DNA of 64,000 nt from Empedobacter stercoris (GCF_020281205.1 NZ_JACXZC010000003.1:113730-177729); one strand, 5' to 3'. Positions 35,221-43,946 are shown, counted from the first letter of the stretch. Made by a program: numbers and translations. Notes: a model not told the origin generated them from the letters alone.

Positions 35221-35640
35221 TTAGTCAATAACAGGAACTGGTCTTTTGTTTTCGTTAATAGCAACTAACGTAAATGTTCCAGTAATCGCTTTTTCGCGGC
35301 CATCTCTGTACATACTTTCGATGAATATATCAATTTGTACATCCAAACTTGTACGACCAACACGAACAACTTTACCAACCATTTCGACAATAGTTCCGGC
35401 AGGAATAGAATGTTTAAAATCAATTTTATCACTACTTACTGTAACAATAGGTTTACGACAAAAACGAGTTGCTGTCATAAAAGCAATTTCATCCATCAGA
35501 TACATGACTGATCCACCAAACATGGTGTTGTGATGGTTTGTATCTCCTGGAAAAACAGCTTTGAAAATACGAGTTTCAGAATTGATGATACGTTGTTCGA
35601 TCAACTCTTCTCTTGGGGTTTTTTCCACTTCCATTATCAT
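35221..35640 (-). CDS. Acyl-CoA thioesterase, hotdog fold
   Basis: A 139-residue hotdog thioesterase. TNHHNTMFGGSVMYLMDEIAFMTA is the conserved N-terminal helix region (catalytic Asn/Asp), then PAGTIVEMVGKVVRVGRTSLDV, the second strand pair. Most like the YciA/FcoT group acting on acyl-CoA. A second ATG two codons later may be the true start. It faces the LOG-family gene across a 336-base gap. Confidence 0.88.
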   Translation of the reverse strand: MIMEVEKTPREELIEQRIINSETRIFKAVFPGDTNHHNTMFGGSVMYLMDEIAFMTATRFCRKPIVTVSSDKIDFKHSIPAGTIVEMVGKVVRVGRTSLDVQIDIFIESMYRDGREKAITGTFTLVAINENKRPVPVID

Positions 35641-35976
35641 AATTTTACACGTTACTTTTTCTTAAATTTAATTTTGTGACAATGTTTTTGTGGTGTTTTA
35701 ATAATTTCATAGAACATAATTTTTGAACTTTTTTCGCGAAAGTTTATTATAAATTAAAATTTCAAAATTGGCATTCTGGCTTATCAAATTTGTTGATTTA
35801 CAGTTGCGCGACAGCTCGTGAGTTACACACGATTTCCCTATATTTTGAAATGAAACAAGGTGCAAAGATAGATGAGAAAAATGAAATTTTTATATTTATT
35901 GGATCAAATTCGTTGGTTTGGAATAATTCGTGTAAATTCATTTTCTCAATTTTTTTAATCATTTTAAAAGAAACCA
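35641..35976. other. 336-base intergenic region
   Basis: It holds the divergent upstream regions of the thioesterase and the LOG-family gene. A 65-codon plus-strand frame overlaps the LOG start but has no ribosome-binding or protein signature. No hairpin or consensus promoter was seen. Confidence 0.5.
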
Positions 35977-37140
35977 ATGAAAATTAAACCAATAAAAGAC
36001 TTAGTTCATAATATTAATGAGTGGGAAGAATTAGTTGCTCAAACCAAAGATTTAACAAATAAAGTTATTCAGGATATTAATTTTATTCGTCACGAGATCA
36101 ATTGGGAAGAATATAATTTGTGTAATACTTCTTTCTTGGGATGTAAGTTTAGACAACATCATGCAATTCATTTAATAGAGCGCGGAGCTTTTATATATCC
36201 AAAGTTTGAAGCTGTTCCTTATAATCCTTATCGAGGAAAATTATACACATGGCAAGAGTTGATGGAAGGTTACGATCCAAATAATGACCAAAGTATTGAT
36301 CTAAAAATCTATAAACATTTCAAAAAACATAAATATAATCCTTCTGTTTCTGAAGCTTTAGCTCAACGTTTGCATGATTTATCAATTGATGATGGTTTGC
36401 GAAGAATCTTAGAGTATGATGATGAGGGAATGACAAAACGAAAAGTCGTTGGGTTTATGGGCGGACATTCTACAGCGCGCAATTCAGAGTTCTATAATGA
36501 AACAGCGAAAGCCGCAAAATTAGCAACATCGAAAGGATATTTTGTAGTTTCTGGGGGAGGTCCAGGGATTATGGAAGCTGCAAATTTAGGAGCTTATATG
36601 GCAAATTATTCAGACGAAGATCTAATGAATGCAATTCATATTTTAGCAGATTTAGATTTTGTAGATGAAAATAAAACAGAGTATTTAGCCAAGAATTATA
36701 TGACAAATGCTAAGAAAGTTTTGGATCTTTACCCAAATGGTGCTGAAAGTTTAGCTATTCCAACTTGGTTTTACGGACACGAGCCAAGTAATTTGTTTGC
36801 AACAAATATTGCAAAGTATTTTTCGAATAGTATTCGTGAAGATATGTTGTTAACCATTAGTTTGTTCGGATTGGTTTATGCGCCAGGAAGTGCAGGAACT
36901 ACTCAAGAAATTTTTCAGGAAGCAGCGCAAAACCATTACGGAACATCAGGGTATTACAGTCCAATGATATTTTTGAGCAAAAAAAGGTATGTAGAAGATA
37001 CTTCGATTTATTCTGTATTGCATCAATTATCAACAGGAAGACCTTATAAAGACTTATTATTTTTGACAGATTCGTCTGATTTAGCGATTGATTTTATTGA
37101 AAAGCATCCACCAATCAAAGTAGATAAAAAAAATAATTAA
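35977..37140 (+). CDS. LOG family protein (Rossmann-fold nucleotide-binding)
   Basis: A 387-residue member of the LOG/MoCo-carrier superfamily. SGGGPGIMEAAN (about residues 193-204) and PGSAGTTQEIFQ are the LOG signatures (GGGxGxM and PGGxGTxxE variants). LOG proteins cleave nucleotide 5'-monophosphates to ribose 5-phosphate and base. The N-terminal 140 residues are an extra domain seen in the long bacterial type (PpnN-like), so a pyrimidine/purine nucleosidase role is plausible. Confidence 0.82.
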   Translation: MKIKPIKDLVHNINEWEELVAQTKDLTNKVIQDINFIRHEINWEEYNLCNTSFLGCKFRQHHAIHLIERGAFIYPKFEAVPYNPYRGKLYTWQELMEGYDPNNDQSIDLKIYKHFKKHKYNPSVSEALAQRLHDLSIDDGLRRILEYDDEGMTKRKVVGFMGGHSTARNSEFYNETAKAAKLATSKGYFVVSGGGPGIMEAANLGAYMANYSDEDLMNAIHILADLDFVDENKTEYLAKNYMTNAKKVLDLYPNGAESLAIPTWFYGHEPSNLFATNIAKYFSNSIREDMLLTISLFGLVYAPGSAGTTQEIFQEAAQNHYGTSGYYSPMIFLSKKRYVEDTSIYSVLHQLSTGRPYKDLLFLTDSSDLAIDFIEKHPPIKVDKKNN

Positions 37141-37244
37141 AATATTTTTAATTATTTTTAAGTGATTAAAGTGTTGTTAGATAAGTATTTGAGTCTTGTT
37201 ATCTTTAGATTTGTCTGAATAAAATAAAATAAATTGGAATAATA

Positions 37245-37275
37245 TTTGGTATTTTAAATAATGAACGTATATTTG
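37245..37275 (+). promoter_or_regulatory. Promoter of the tRNA-fMet pair
   Basis: TTTG (37245-37248), a 19-base spacer and TATATTTG (37268-37275): an exact match to the Bacteroidota consensus, 11 bases before the first tRNA. Confidence 0.8.
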
Positions 37276-37286
37276 CAGTCCAATAA

Positions 37287-37359
<73 letters not shown>

Positions 37360-37365
37360 CTAAAT

Positions 37366-37437
<72 letters not shown>

Positions 37438-37438
<1 letters not shown>

Positions 37439-37552
37439 CTACAAAGAGAGTTTCTAACAAGAAACTCTCTTTTTTATATCTTAACTTCTCGAATTAATTT
37501 GGATAAACTATTTTTGTATGATGAATGTAGAAGAATATAAAAAACAATATAA
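37438..37552 (+). repeat. Direct repeat, left copy (115 bp)
   Basis: This segment recurs at 39671-39786 with one base substitution and one T more in a T run. It contains the tRNA terminator, the promoter -7 box and first 35 coding bases of the suppressor-of-fused gene. Sequence identity ends abruptly at 37552/39786. Confidence 0.95.
37443..37475 (+). terminator. Terminator of the tRNA-fMet operon
   Basis: AGAGAGTTTC and GAAACTCTCT (37445-37454 with 37461-37470) followed by six T. The same hairpin is repeated at about 39676-39709. Confidence 0.85.
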
Positions 37553-37601
37553 CGCTAAACAGCAAAAACTGAATAGCGTTTTTATCATTTGTAAACAATA
37601 G
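37518..37601 (+). pseudogene. 5' fragment of a suppressor-of-fused gene
   Basis: ATGATG opens the same first eleven codons as the intact gene at 39752 (MMNVEEYKKQY), then the frame diverges at the repeat edge and stops after 27 codons. It keeps its own promoter box copy, so a short nonsense peptide could still be made. A weak inverted repeat AACGCTA/TAGCGTT (37551-37580) with T tail follows the break. Confidence 0.85.
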
Positions 37602-37665
37602 TTAAAAGCATGCATTTTTACACCTATTTTTATATCGTTTTTTACGATGGATTTTTGACAAGAAT

Positions 37666-37878
37666 TTAATAGTTTTCACCTTCCTGCATTTTTATTTTTT
37701 TCCCATTTCTAAAATTAAAAACTTCGCCTGTCTTTTTATCTAATACCAAAGGATATTTATTATTAAAAACATATCTTTCATTACTGTTATTTTTTATTAA
37801 ATAATAAGTAAAACAAAACAACAAAGCAATTATTATTGCAGTTGCAGAATATATTATTTCTTTATTTTTCATCATCAA
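37666..37878 (-). CDS. Small single-helix membrane protein, unknown
   Basis: A 70-residue protein with one N-terminal membrane helix (YSATAIIIALLFCFTYYLI) and a short exported tail with VLDKKTGEVFNFRNGKK. No family recognised. It overlaps the preceding lipoprotein gene by 17 bases and is the last gene of the four-gene islet operon. Confidence 0.5.
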   Translation of the reverse strand: MMMKNKEIIYSATAIIIALLFCFTYYLIKNNSNERYVFNNKYPLVLDKKTGEVFNFRNGKKIKMQEGENY

Positions 37879-38425
37879 ATTCAGTTATATTATTACAGAT
37901 ATCTCCATAAGAACTAAAATCACCATCCCAAATAGTAAGGTATTCTAATTCATCTACTTCTTTTCCATTTTTATCAAAAATTTTAGCAGTCATTTCTAAA
38001 GGAACTGGATATTTATAATTATTTTGATAACCATAATCATCAATATTATTCGAGTAGTAAAAGACTTGATTGTAAATAAAAAATTGATTGTTTTTTAAAT
38101 TCTCAAAATGAGTAGAAATAACAATTAATTTATTATAACCATTTGTTCCTTTTACTTCTAACGATTGATTAATAAAATCCCAATCAGTGTTTAGATTAAA
38201 CTGTTTTCTAAAACCATTTATATATATTTTTTTTGATTTTTCATCTCGGTTTTCAAAACCATCTTTTTTACTAATAAATTTTTCATTGATAGAATAATTA
38301 TCACTATACCAATTATTAATATCATTTAATTGAATTAATTCAATTTCTATTTCATTATTATTGCTTGAATCTCCACAAGCTATTAAAATAAAAAAGCAAG
38401 TAACAATAAGTAAAATTTTCTTCAT
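37862..38425 (-). CDS. Lipoprotein of unknown function
   Basis: A 187-residue lipoprotein (MKKILLIVTCFFILIAC, Cys17) whose mature start GDSSNNNE is acidic and polar. The body is rich in Asn, Tyr and Asp with beta-strand patterns; no motif is recognised. The very low GC is like the other islet genes and below the flanking housekeeping genes. Confidence 0.6.
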   Translation of the reverse strand: MKKILLIVTCFFILIACGDSSNNNEIEIELIQLNDINNWYSDNYSINEKFISKKDGFENRDEKSKKIYINGFRKQFNLNTDWDFINQSLEVKGTNGYNKLIVISTHFENLKNNQFFIYNQVFYYSNNIDDYGYQNNYKYPVPLEMTAKIFDKNGKEVDELEYLTIWDGDFSSYGDICNNITEFDDEK

Positions 38426-38431
38426 ATTTAT

Positions 38432-38857
38432 TTAATTTACAGTCGAATTAAGTTTCTTTTTATCAGTTAAAAATTTACATCCTATAATAAAACTCGATAA
38501 TGAACCTATAATTGTTGCATAATTCCCTAACAATCTGTAAAATACTGGTAGTTTTTGAATTTCATAATAATAACTACCCAAAATAAAAAAAATTATAAAA
38601 CATACAGATATTAAACCCATTATTATTCTACCTTTTTGACCTATAGAAATTTTCATTACTACATAAGTGTAAATAAAACCTTTTATAAATGGCATTACAT
38701 AATTCCCTAATAAAATTTCTAATGATTGTGGTGATATTTTTTCTATAAATAGAATATCTAAAAAAGAAATTAATAAAAAAACAACTCCTCCCAATATTAA
38801 TGCAAGAATATAGCGTAATATTCTCTGTACTATCCATATATCATTATTACTATTCAT
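38432..38857 (-). CDS. Multi-pass membrane protein, unknown
   Basis: A 141-residue protein with four predicted helices (ILRYILALILGGVVFLLISFLDILF, NYVMPFIKGFIYTYVVM, IIMGLISVCFIIFFILG, YATIIGSLSSFIIGC). No family recognised. Gaps to its neighbours are 6 and 7 bases, so it is co-transcribed. Confidence 0.55.
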   Translation of the reverse strand: MNSNNDIWIVQRILRYILALILGGVVFLLISFLDILFIEKISPQSLEILLGNYVMPFIKGFIYTYVVMKISIGQKGRIIMGLISVCFIIFFILGSYYYEIQKLPVFYRLLGNYATIIGSLSSFIIGCKFLTDKKKLNSTVN

Positions 38858-38864
38858 AATTTAT

Positions 38865-39263
38865 TTAACTTACTTTAAAACCCTTTTCTTCTAACAAAGA
38901 ACAAAATTTATCATATACATTATCTTTATTAGCCACAATGAACAACCAATTAATTATACAACAAATTAGTATTACAAAAACTATAATATACCTATCAATG
39001 AATTCAAGATATTTTTGACTATGAGAAACTTCTTCAATACTTTTCTCCAAAAAATAATCTACAAGTATGTTGAAAGAAACTATAAACAATGCGATAAAAA
39101 TAGCACGTAACCAAAAATTTACATAAGGCAACACTTTTATATTGTTATTGTTTTTTTTTATTTTAAATTTACTTTTTTCAAATTCATACTTATACCATTT
39201 TTTATCCTCTAATGATTCAATTTCATTATACATAATATCATCCAATTTGTCAACATTATTCAT
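38865..39263 (-). CDS. Two-helix membrane protein, unknown
   Basis: A 132-residue protein with a charged cytoplasmic N-terminus (about 45 residues), a helix WLRAIFIALFIVSFNILVDY, a loop, and a second helix YIIVFVILICCIINWLFIV, then a short tail. It is first in the islet operon. No known family. Confidence 0.55.
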   Translation of the reverse strand: MNNVDKLDDIMYNEIESLEDKKWYKYEFEKSKFKIKKNNNNIKVLPYVNFWLRAIFIALFIVSFNILVDYFLEKSIEEVSHSQKYLEFIDRYIIVFVILICCIINWLFIVANKDNVYDKFCSLLEEKGFKVS

Positions 39264-39670
39264 AATTAGCGTTTTATAATATTTTTTTTAAAAAGTTCGT
39301 TTTATAATATAGAAGATCCGGTACACATCATTTAGATTAATCGTAAAATCTTCGATTTAGGATTTCTCGAATGCAAGGTCAAATTTCCATTATCTGAATT
39401 ATAATCTACAATATCTTTATGATAGATATTATTTTTTGTCATCAAGAATCCTCATTTATATTATCACCTTCTATAATGAGTTTTTTTCTTTTCTTGAATA
39501 TTACGAAATATTACAAAAGTAACCAAAACGTAACTCAGTAAAAATAGGAAAAATTACCTATTCAATAATAGTTTATGATCAAAAAATATTTTTCTAAAAT
39601 CGTAAAAGATCAAAGAAGAGTATAAAGAAGTTATAAGTATTTGGTAGAACATTTTGTGCTCTTCAAAACG
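39264..39670. other. 407-base gap with a possible gene remnant
   Basis: This is the right part of the islet, before the right repeat. A minus-strand frame from 39442 to 39332 (36 codons) starts MTKNNIYHKDIVDY and contains LTLHSRNPK, a pattern that recalls the C-terminal part of Bacteroidota helix-turn-helix/S24-like regulators, but it breaks early. It may be a decayed regulator. Nothing else was found; short repeats of TTCGTTTTATAATAT type occur near 39250-39310. Confidence 0.3.
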
Positions 39671-39786
39671 ACTACAAAGAGAGTTTCTAACAAGAAACTC
39701 TCTTTTTTTATGTCTTAACTTCTCGAATTAATTTGGATAAACTATTTTTGTATGATGAATGTAGAAGAATATAAAAAACAATATAA
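39671..39786 (+). repeat. Direct repeat, right copy (116 bp)
   Basis: Copy of 37438-37552 with one extra T and one A-to-G change. It joins the islet to the intact suppressor-of-fused gene and carries a second copy of the tRNA terminator hairpin (39676-39709) without a tRNA before it. Confidence 0.95.
39743..39750 (+). promoter_or_regulatory. Promoter -7 box for the suppressor-of-fused gene
   Basis: TATTTTTG matches TAnnTTTG and ends 1 base before the first ATG (4 before the second), implying a leaderless transcript. The same box is in the left repeat at 37509-37516. Confidence 0.45.
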
Positions 39787-40390
39787 ATCAGATCAAGCTG
39801 TTGGTGCGATTGCAATCGAAAATCGTTTAAAAGAAGTCTATGGAACTTTAGAACCAAGATTTTATTCGCCACAAGTAATGTCGTTTCAAGGTGGAGATGA
39901 TCCAATTGATGGAGTGGCTGTATTTGATGTGAACGGTTATTATCATTTGGTGAGCTATGGAATGTCGCATTTATATTATTCGGAAGAAAGTGTAGGAGCA
40001 GAATTTAGTAAATGGGGATTTGAATTTTCGTTTCGTGTAAAACCTGTAAAAGATGACAATGGAGAAGATCCTTTCTGGGTAGTTCAGCTGATGAATAACT
40101 TGGGTCGATTTGTCAATGAAACTAAAGTTTGGTTTGATGAATATCAATATTTACCATTAGGAGGTCCTATTCGAACAGATACGGACACGGATATTGTTGG
40201 TTTAGCTTTTATAAAAGATGATGATTTAAATGAGATAAACACACCTCACGGTAAAGTGACTTTTTTACAAATGGTTGGTTTAAATTCTGATCAATTGAAA
40301 AAGTTAGAAGCGAATTCAACAAAAGAAGAAATAATGTCAGTGCTAACTGAAATAAAGTCAGTTAATCCAAAATTTGTTTGCGAATTGTAA
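39752..40390 (+). CDS. Suppressor of fused (SUFU) domain protein
   Basis: A 212-residue cytoplasmic protein filled by a SUFU domain: FQGGDDPIDGVAVFDVNGYYHLVSYGMSHLYY (about 49-80), GFEFSFRVKP, a WVVQLMNNLGRFV segment and DTDIVGLAFIKD near the end. Bacterial SUFU proteins are often immunity proteins against polymorphic toxins, though many have no known partner; no toxin gene is present here. It is the intact copy of the gene whose 5' end is duplicated at 37518. Either of two tandem ATG codons may be used. Confidence 0.85.
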   Translation: MMNVEEYKKQYKSDQAVGAIAIENRLKEVYGTLEPRFYSPQVMSFQGGDDPIDGVAVFDVNGYYHLVSYGMSHLYYSEESVGAEFSKWGFEFSFRVKPVKDDNGEDPFWVVQLMNNLGRFVNETKVWFDEYQYLPLGGPIRTDTDTDIVGLAFIKDDDLNEINTPHGKVTFLQMVGLNSDQLKKLEANSTKEEIMSVLTEIKSVNPKFVCEL

Positions 40391-40625
40391 CAATTAATTT
40401 TCAAATAGAGCTATTTACGTAAGCTTATTTCTTAAATTTTGTTAAATGTAATAAACAGATTATCAATATATTAAAATTGGTATTTGATTTGATTATACTA
40501 AAGCGTTAGTACCACTAACAGTAGAATAAATTTTTCATAGGTTAGGTTAATAATTAGTAAAGCTAATTATGAGGCACTCTTTCGGGAGTGCTTTTTTTAG
40601 AATATTTATAGAAAAAAATATCACA
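40391..40625 (+). other. Thioredoxin upstream region with intrinsic terminator
   Basis: A GCACTCT-TTCG-GGAGTGC hairpin (40574-40591) followed by seven T lies 28 bases before the thioredoxin ATG. There is no ORF ahead of it after the SUFU stop, so either an untranslated short RNA ends here or the hairpin attenuates thioredoxin. The UUCG tetraloop makes it very stable. No consensus promoter was located. Confidence 0.6.
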
Positions 40626-40982
40626 ATGTTTAGAAATTTATTCAATCGAAATAAAGAGAAATCAAATAACGAACAAGAATCAAAAACGATGACTTTCGAA
40701 GAAATTATTAATTCAGATAAACCCGTTCTTTTAGACTTTTTTGCGACTTGGTGTGGACCTTGTCAAATGATGGGACCTGTGTTGCAGCAAGTAAAAGAGG
40801 AATTGGGAGATGATGTCAAAATTCTAAAAGTGGATGTTGATAAATATCAAGATTTAGCGGCACGTTATCAAGTGCAAGGTGTTCCGACTTTTGCTATTTT
40901 CAAGAATAGCGAATTGCTTTGGAAAGAAAGTGGTGCGCGACCAAAAGAACAATTGGTTGAGGTGATTAAAAAGTATATTTAA
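40626..40982 (+). CDS. trxA: Thioredoxin
   Basis: A 118-residue thioredoxin with a basic 25-residue N-terminal extension, then LLDFFATWCGPCQMMGPV (active-site Cys43 and Cys46), KVDVDKYQDLAARYQVQGVPTFAIF (cis-Pro in GVPT) and a C-terminal helix. It reduces protein disulfides in the cytoplasm. I use the ATG at 40626, which lies past the terminator hairpin; an earlier in-frame ATG would place the hairpin inside the gene. Confidence 0.92.
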   Translation: MFRNLFNRNKEKSNNEQESKTMTFEEIINSDKPVLLDFFATWCGPCQMMGPVLQQVKEELGDDVKILKVDVDKYQDLAARYQVQGVPTFAIFKNSELLWKESGARPKEQLVEVIKKYI

Positions 40983-41012
40983 AATAGGTTTGCTTTGGAG
41001 CTAAAGTCGATT

Positions 41013-41041
41013 AAAAAATCCGCTTATTGAGCGGATTTTTT
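41013..41041. terminator. Bidirectional terminator
   Basis: A 12-bp stem (41013-41024 with 41030-41041) with A and T arms, between convergent trxA and the permease gene. Confidence 0.88.
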
Positions 41042-41045
41042 GTAT

Positions 41046-42482
41046 TTATAAATTGTGTTTCTTTTTATTTGATTTTACAATTCGATAAGAAATGTATAGA
41101 AAGATTAACCATATTGGAATTAATTCTACCGAAATTTTAAGTCCAGTAAACCACATGATGATTAAAATACCAAATAAGAAAATTAAACAAAGGTAATTGC
41201 TTATCGGGTACAGAAGCGAAGGGAATAATGTTTTTACGTTTTCTTTATCTTTCTGTTTTCGATATTTAAGGTGTGTTATCGAGATCATAATCCAGTTGAT
41301 AACTAATGTTGAAACAACTAATGACATTAGAATATGAAAAGCATCTTCTGGAATTACTTTGTTGATGAAAATACAAATTGCTGCAAAAATAGAAGATACT
41401 GCAATGGCCATCACTGGAACGTGATTTTTATTTAATTTCTTCAAAAATTTTGGCGCATTTCCCTGTTCAGCCAAACCGTATAACATTCTACTATTACTAT
41501 AAACAGAGCTGTTATAAACTGATAAAGCAGCAGTTAGAACGATAACATTTAGCGCATTAGCGATTAATCTTGAAAAATCAATTGTATGACCAAAAAGATC
41601 TAGTTTTAAGTGATTTAAGTTTTGAAAAACCATTACAAATGGACTACTTTTATCTGTAATTGTTTCCCAAGGAGCCAAAGAAAATAAGATAATTAATGCC
41701 CCTACATAGAAAATTAAGATTCGATAAATCACTTGATTCGTTGCTTTTGGAATTGTTTTTTCTGGATTTTTAGCTTCTGCAGCTGTGATTCCAATTAATT
41801 CCAAGCCTCCAAAAGAGAACATAATTAGAGCCATAGCGGCTAATAATCCGCTGAAACCACCTTCACTATTCCCAGAGAGCCATCCTTTTGGAAAGAAACC
41901 TCCGTTGTTCCAAAGATTTTGAACAGTCGCTTGTTCGCCTCCAGTTCCACTAATTAATAAGTATGCTCCGAAAATAATCATTGCGATAATGGCAACAACT
42001 TTAATGATTGAAAACCAAAATTCGGCTTCACCAAACATTTTAACTGAGCCTAAATTCAACGCATTGATAACGATAAAAAAGAATAAACTTGAAGCCCATA
42101 AAGGAATTTCGGGCCACCAGAATTGCACATAAATTCCGATTGCTGTCAATTCCGACATACTTACTAAAACGTAAAGAATCCAATAATTCCAACCAGAAGC
42201 AAATCCAGCAAATGAACCCCAATATTTATAAGCAAAATGGCTAAAACTTCCAGAAACAGGCTCGTTAACTACCATTTCTCCTAATTGTCGCATGATAAAA
42301 AAGGCTATAATTCCAGCGATTGCATATCCTAAAATAACAGATGGTCCAGCAAGAACTGCAGCTGGTCCAATCCCTAAAAACAAACCAGTTCCAATTGCGC
42401 CTCCTAAAGCGATTAATTGAATATGTCGGTTTGTAAGACCTCTTTGCAATTCTTTTTCTTCGGTATTTTTTATTTGACTCAC
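41046..42482 (-). CDS. Amino acid permease, APC superfamily
   Basis: A 478-residue 12-helix permease of the amino acid transporter family. The N-terminal LTNRHIQLIALGGAIGTGLFLGIG and NEPVSGSFSHFAYKYWGSFAGFASGWNYW, and the AAEAKNPEKTIPKATNQV loop, are typical of the AAT branch (LysP, GabP, CycA). It is a proton symporter by family; substrate not determined. Monocistronic. Confidence 0.9.
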   Translation of the reverse strand: MSQIKNTEEKELQRGLTNRHIQLIALGGAIGTGLFLGIGPAAVLAGPSVILGYAIAGIIAFFIMRQLGEMVVNEPVSGSFSHFAYKYWGSFAGFASGWNYWILYVLVSMSELTAIGIYVQFWWPEIPLWASSLFFFIVINALNLGSVKMFGEAEFWFSIIKVVAIIAMIIFGAYLLISGTGGEQATVQNLWNNGGFFPKGWLSGNSEGGFSGLLAAMALIMFSFGGLELIGITAAEAKNPEKTIPKATNQVIYRILIFYVGALIILFSLAPWETITDKSSPFVMVFQNLNHLKLDLFGHTIDFSRLIANALNVIVLTAALSVYNSSVYSNSRMLYGLAEQGNAPKFLKKLNKNHVPVMAIAVSSIFAAICIFINKVIPEDAFHILMSLVVSTLVINWIMISITHLKYRKQKDKENVKTLFPSLLYPISNYLCLIFLFGILIIMWFTGLKISVELIPIWLIFLYISYRIVKSNKKKHNL

Positions 42483-42629
42483 GTGTGATGTATTAATTTG
42501 TTAAATATATGTAAAAAGTATTTTTAAAAAGAACATTTTAAAGAATTGTCTTGTTTAGATTAATATTCAATAATCGTTGAATTAGGTTAATTAAATATAT
42601 TTTACATTTATCCTTAAAATAACAAAAAG

Positions 42630-43532
42630 ATGAAATCAATTTATTTTTTAGGACTTGGTGCATTGGGTGCAAAATATGCGGCAAGTTTTTATGATTATAA
42701 TTCAGAGAATATAAAAATAATCGTTAATCAAGATCGTAAAGAAAAGTACGCAGCTGAAGGGGTGTTTGTGAATGAAAAAAGATATGATTTTGATTATATC
42801 ATAGGGATAGAAAATGAAATTTATCCTGATTTTATTTTTGTTGCTGTAAAAAGTAATCAACTAAAAGAGGCGATTGTTGATTTAATACCTTTTGTAGGAG
42901 AAAACACATTGATTATTAGTTTGTTGAATGGAATATCTTCTGAACGAATTTTAGCTGATACCTTTGGTTGGGACAAAGTGATTAATGCTGTGGCGTATAT
43001 GGATGCTGTGAAAGTTGAAAATCGGGTAACATACGGAAGTATTGGTAAGATTATTTTTGGACATATTGAGAATAAGTTTCAAGAACGTTTACATTCGTTG
43101 AGTGAGTATATGAATGGTGCAAAAATTCCAAATATGGTAACGGATGAAATTCAAGATGCGCAATGGGCGAAGTATTTGGTTAATGTTGTTGCGAATCAAT
43201 TAACGTTCTTATTGGAGTTTCCGTACGGTGCATTCAAAACAAATCAACATCTTGATAAATTAATGGATTTACTGTCGGAAGAAGTTATTGTAGTAGGAAA
43301 AGCACATGGTGTACAGATTGGGGATAAGGAAGTAGATCGAATGAAAGCGACTCTAAAAATAGTCGATGAGCAAGGGAAAACATCAATGTTGCAAGATCGT
43401 GAAGCAAAACGATATTCTGAAGTTGATGAATTTTCTGGTGAAATAATTGCCTTAGGAAAACAATATGGAATTTCAACACCTTATAATGAGTTGGTGTACA
43501 ATATGGTAAAAGCAATTGAGGAAGCGTATTAA
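42630..43532 (+). CDS. 2-dehydropantoate 2-reductase family protein
   Basis: A 300-residue NADP-binding protein. It opens with FLGLGALGAKYA (GxGxxG-type loop at about 7-12) and has the ApbA/PanE layout: VKSNQLKEAI, LLNGISSERIL, then a C-terminal helical domain with KYLVNVVANQLTFLL and the conserved Lys region. Ketopantoate reduction in pantothenate synthesis is likely but not proven; paralogues of this family act on other 2-oxo acids. Confidence 0.8.
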   Translation: MKSIYFLGLGALGAKYAASFYDYNSENIKIIVNQDRKEKYAAEGVFVNEKRYDFDYIIGIENEIYPDFIFVAVKSNQLKEAIVDLIPFVGENTLIISLLNGISSERILADTFGWDKVINAVAYMDAVKVENRVTYGSIGKIIFGHIENKFQERLHSLSEYMNGAKIPNMVTDEIQDAQWAKYLVNVVANQLTFLLEFPYGAFKTNQHLDKLMDLLSEEVIVVGKAHGVQIGDKEVDRMKATLKIVDEQGKTSMLQDREAKRYSEVDEFSGEIIALGKQYGISTPYNELVYNMVKAIEEAY

Positions 43533-43537
43533 AATAA

Positions 43538-43567
43538 AAAAACCTTTGTAGTTCTACAAAGGTTTTT
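43538..43567. terminator. Bidirectional terminator of the tRNA array
   Basis: A stem of about 13 bp (AAAAACCTTTGTA with TACAAAGGTTTTT) with A and T ends. It serves the leftward tRNA array and the rightward reductase gene. Confidence 0.88.
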
Positions 43568-43568
43568 G

Positions 43569-43643
43569 TCGGGGTGGCAGGATTCGAACCTGCGACCTCC
43601 TGCTCCCAAAGCAGGCGCGATGACCGGGCTACGCTACACCCCG
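43569..43643 (-). tRNA. tRNA-Pro(TGG), copy 1
   Basis: A 75-nt cloverleaf with acceptor CGGGGTG/CACCCCG, anticodon loop TTTGGGA (anticodon TGG) and discriminator A. CCA is not encoded. It is last in the leftward array. Confidence 0.95.
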
Positions 43644-43667
43644 ATTTGGTCATCAAATGAAATAAAG

Positions 43668-43751
43668 CGGAGAGACAGGGACTCGAACCCTGGCATCGGT
43701 TACCCGATGACAGATTAGCAATCTGCTCCATTACCGCTCTGGCACCTCTCC
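43668..43751 (-). tRNA. tRNA-Ser(GCT)
   Basis: An 84-nt tRNA with a long variable arm (CATCGGGTAACCGATG), anticodon GCT in TTGCTAA, acceptor GGAGAGG/TCTCTCC and discriminator G. Confidence 0.93.
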
Positions 43752-43773
43752 TAATTTATTTCAAATAAATTTG

Positions 43774-43847
43774 TGATCCAGTCAGGATTCGAACCTGAGA
43801 CCTACTGCTTAGAAGGCAGTTGCTCTATCCAGCTGAGCTACTGGACC
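43774..43847 (-). tRNA. tRNA-Arg(TCT)
   Basis: A 74-nt tRNA with anticodon TCT (CTTCTAA loop), acceptor GGTCCAG/CTGGATC and discriminator A. Confidence 0.93.
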
Positions 43848-43871
43848 GATCCAAAAATTCGTTGAATTTTG

Positions 43872-43946
43872 TCGGGGTGGCAGGATTCGAACCTGCGACC
43901 TCCTGCTCCCAAAGCAGGCGCGATGACCGGGCTACGCTACACCCCG
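43872..43946 (-). tRNA. tRNA-Pro(TGG), copy 2
   Basis: Identical in sequence to copy 1 over all 75 bases. Confidence 0.95.

Noticed and set aside
35790..35987. 65-codon plus-strand frame before the LOG gene
   Set aside because: It overlaps the LOG start, lacks a recognisable domain or ribosome-binding signal, and reads like non-coding AT-rich DNA.
41046..42482. Permease as part of a tryptophan or indole transport system
   Set aside because: It belongs to the general AAT branch and has no regulatory link to the trp operon or tnaA, so no substrate was assigned.
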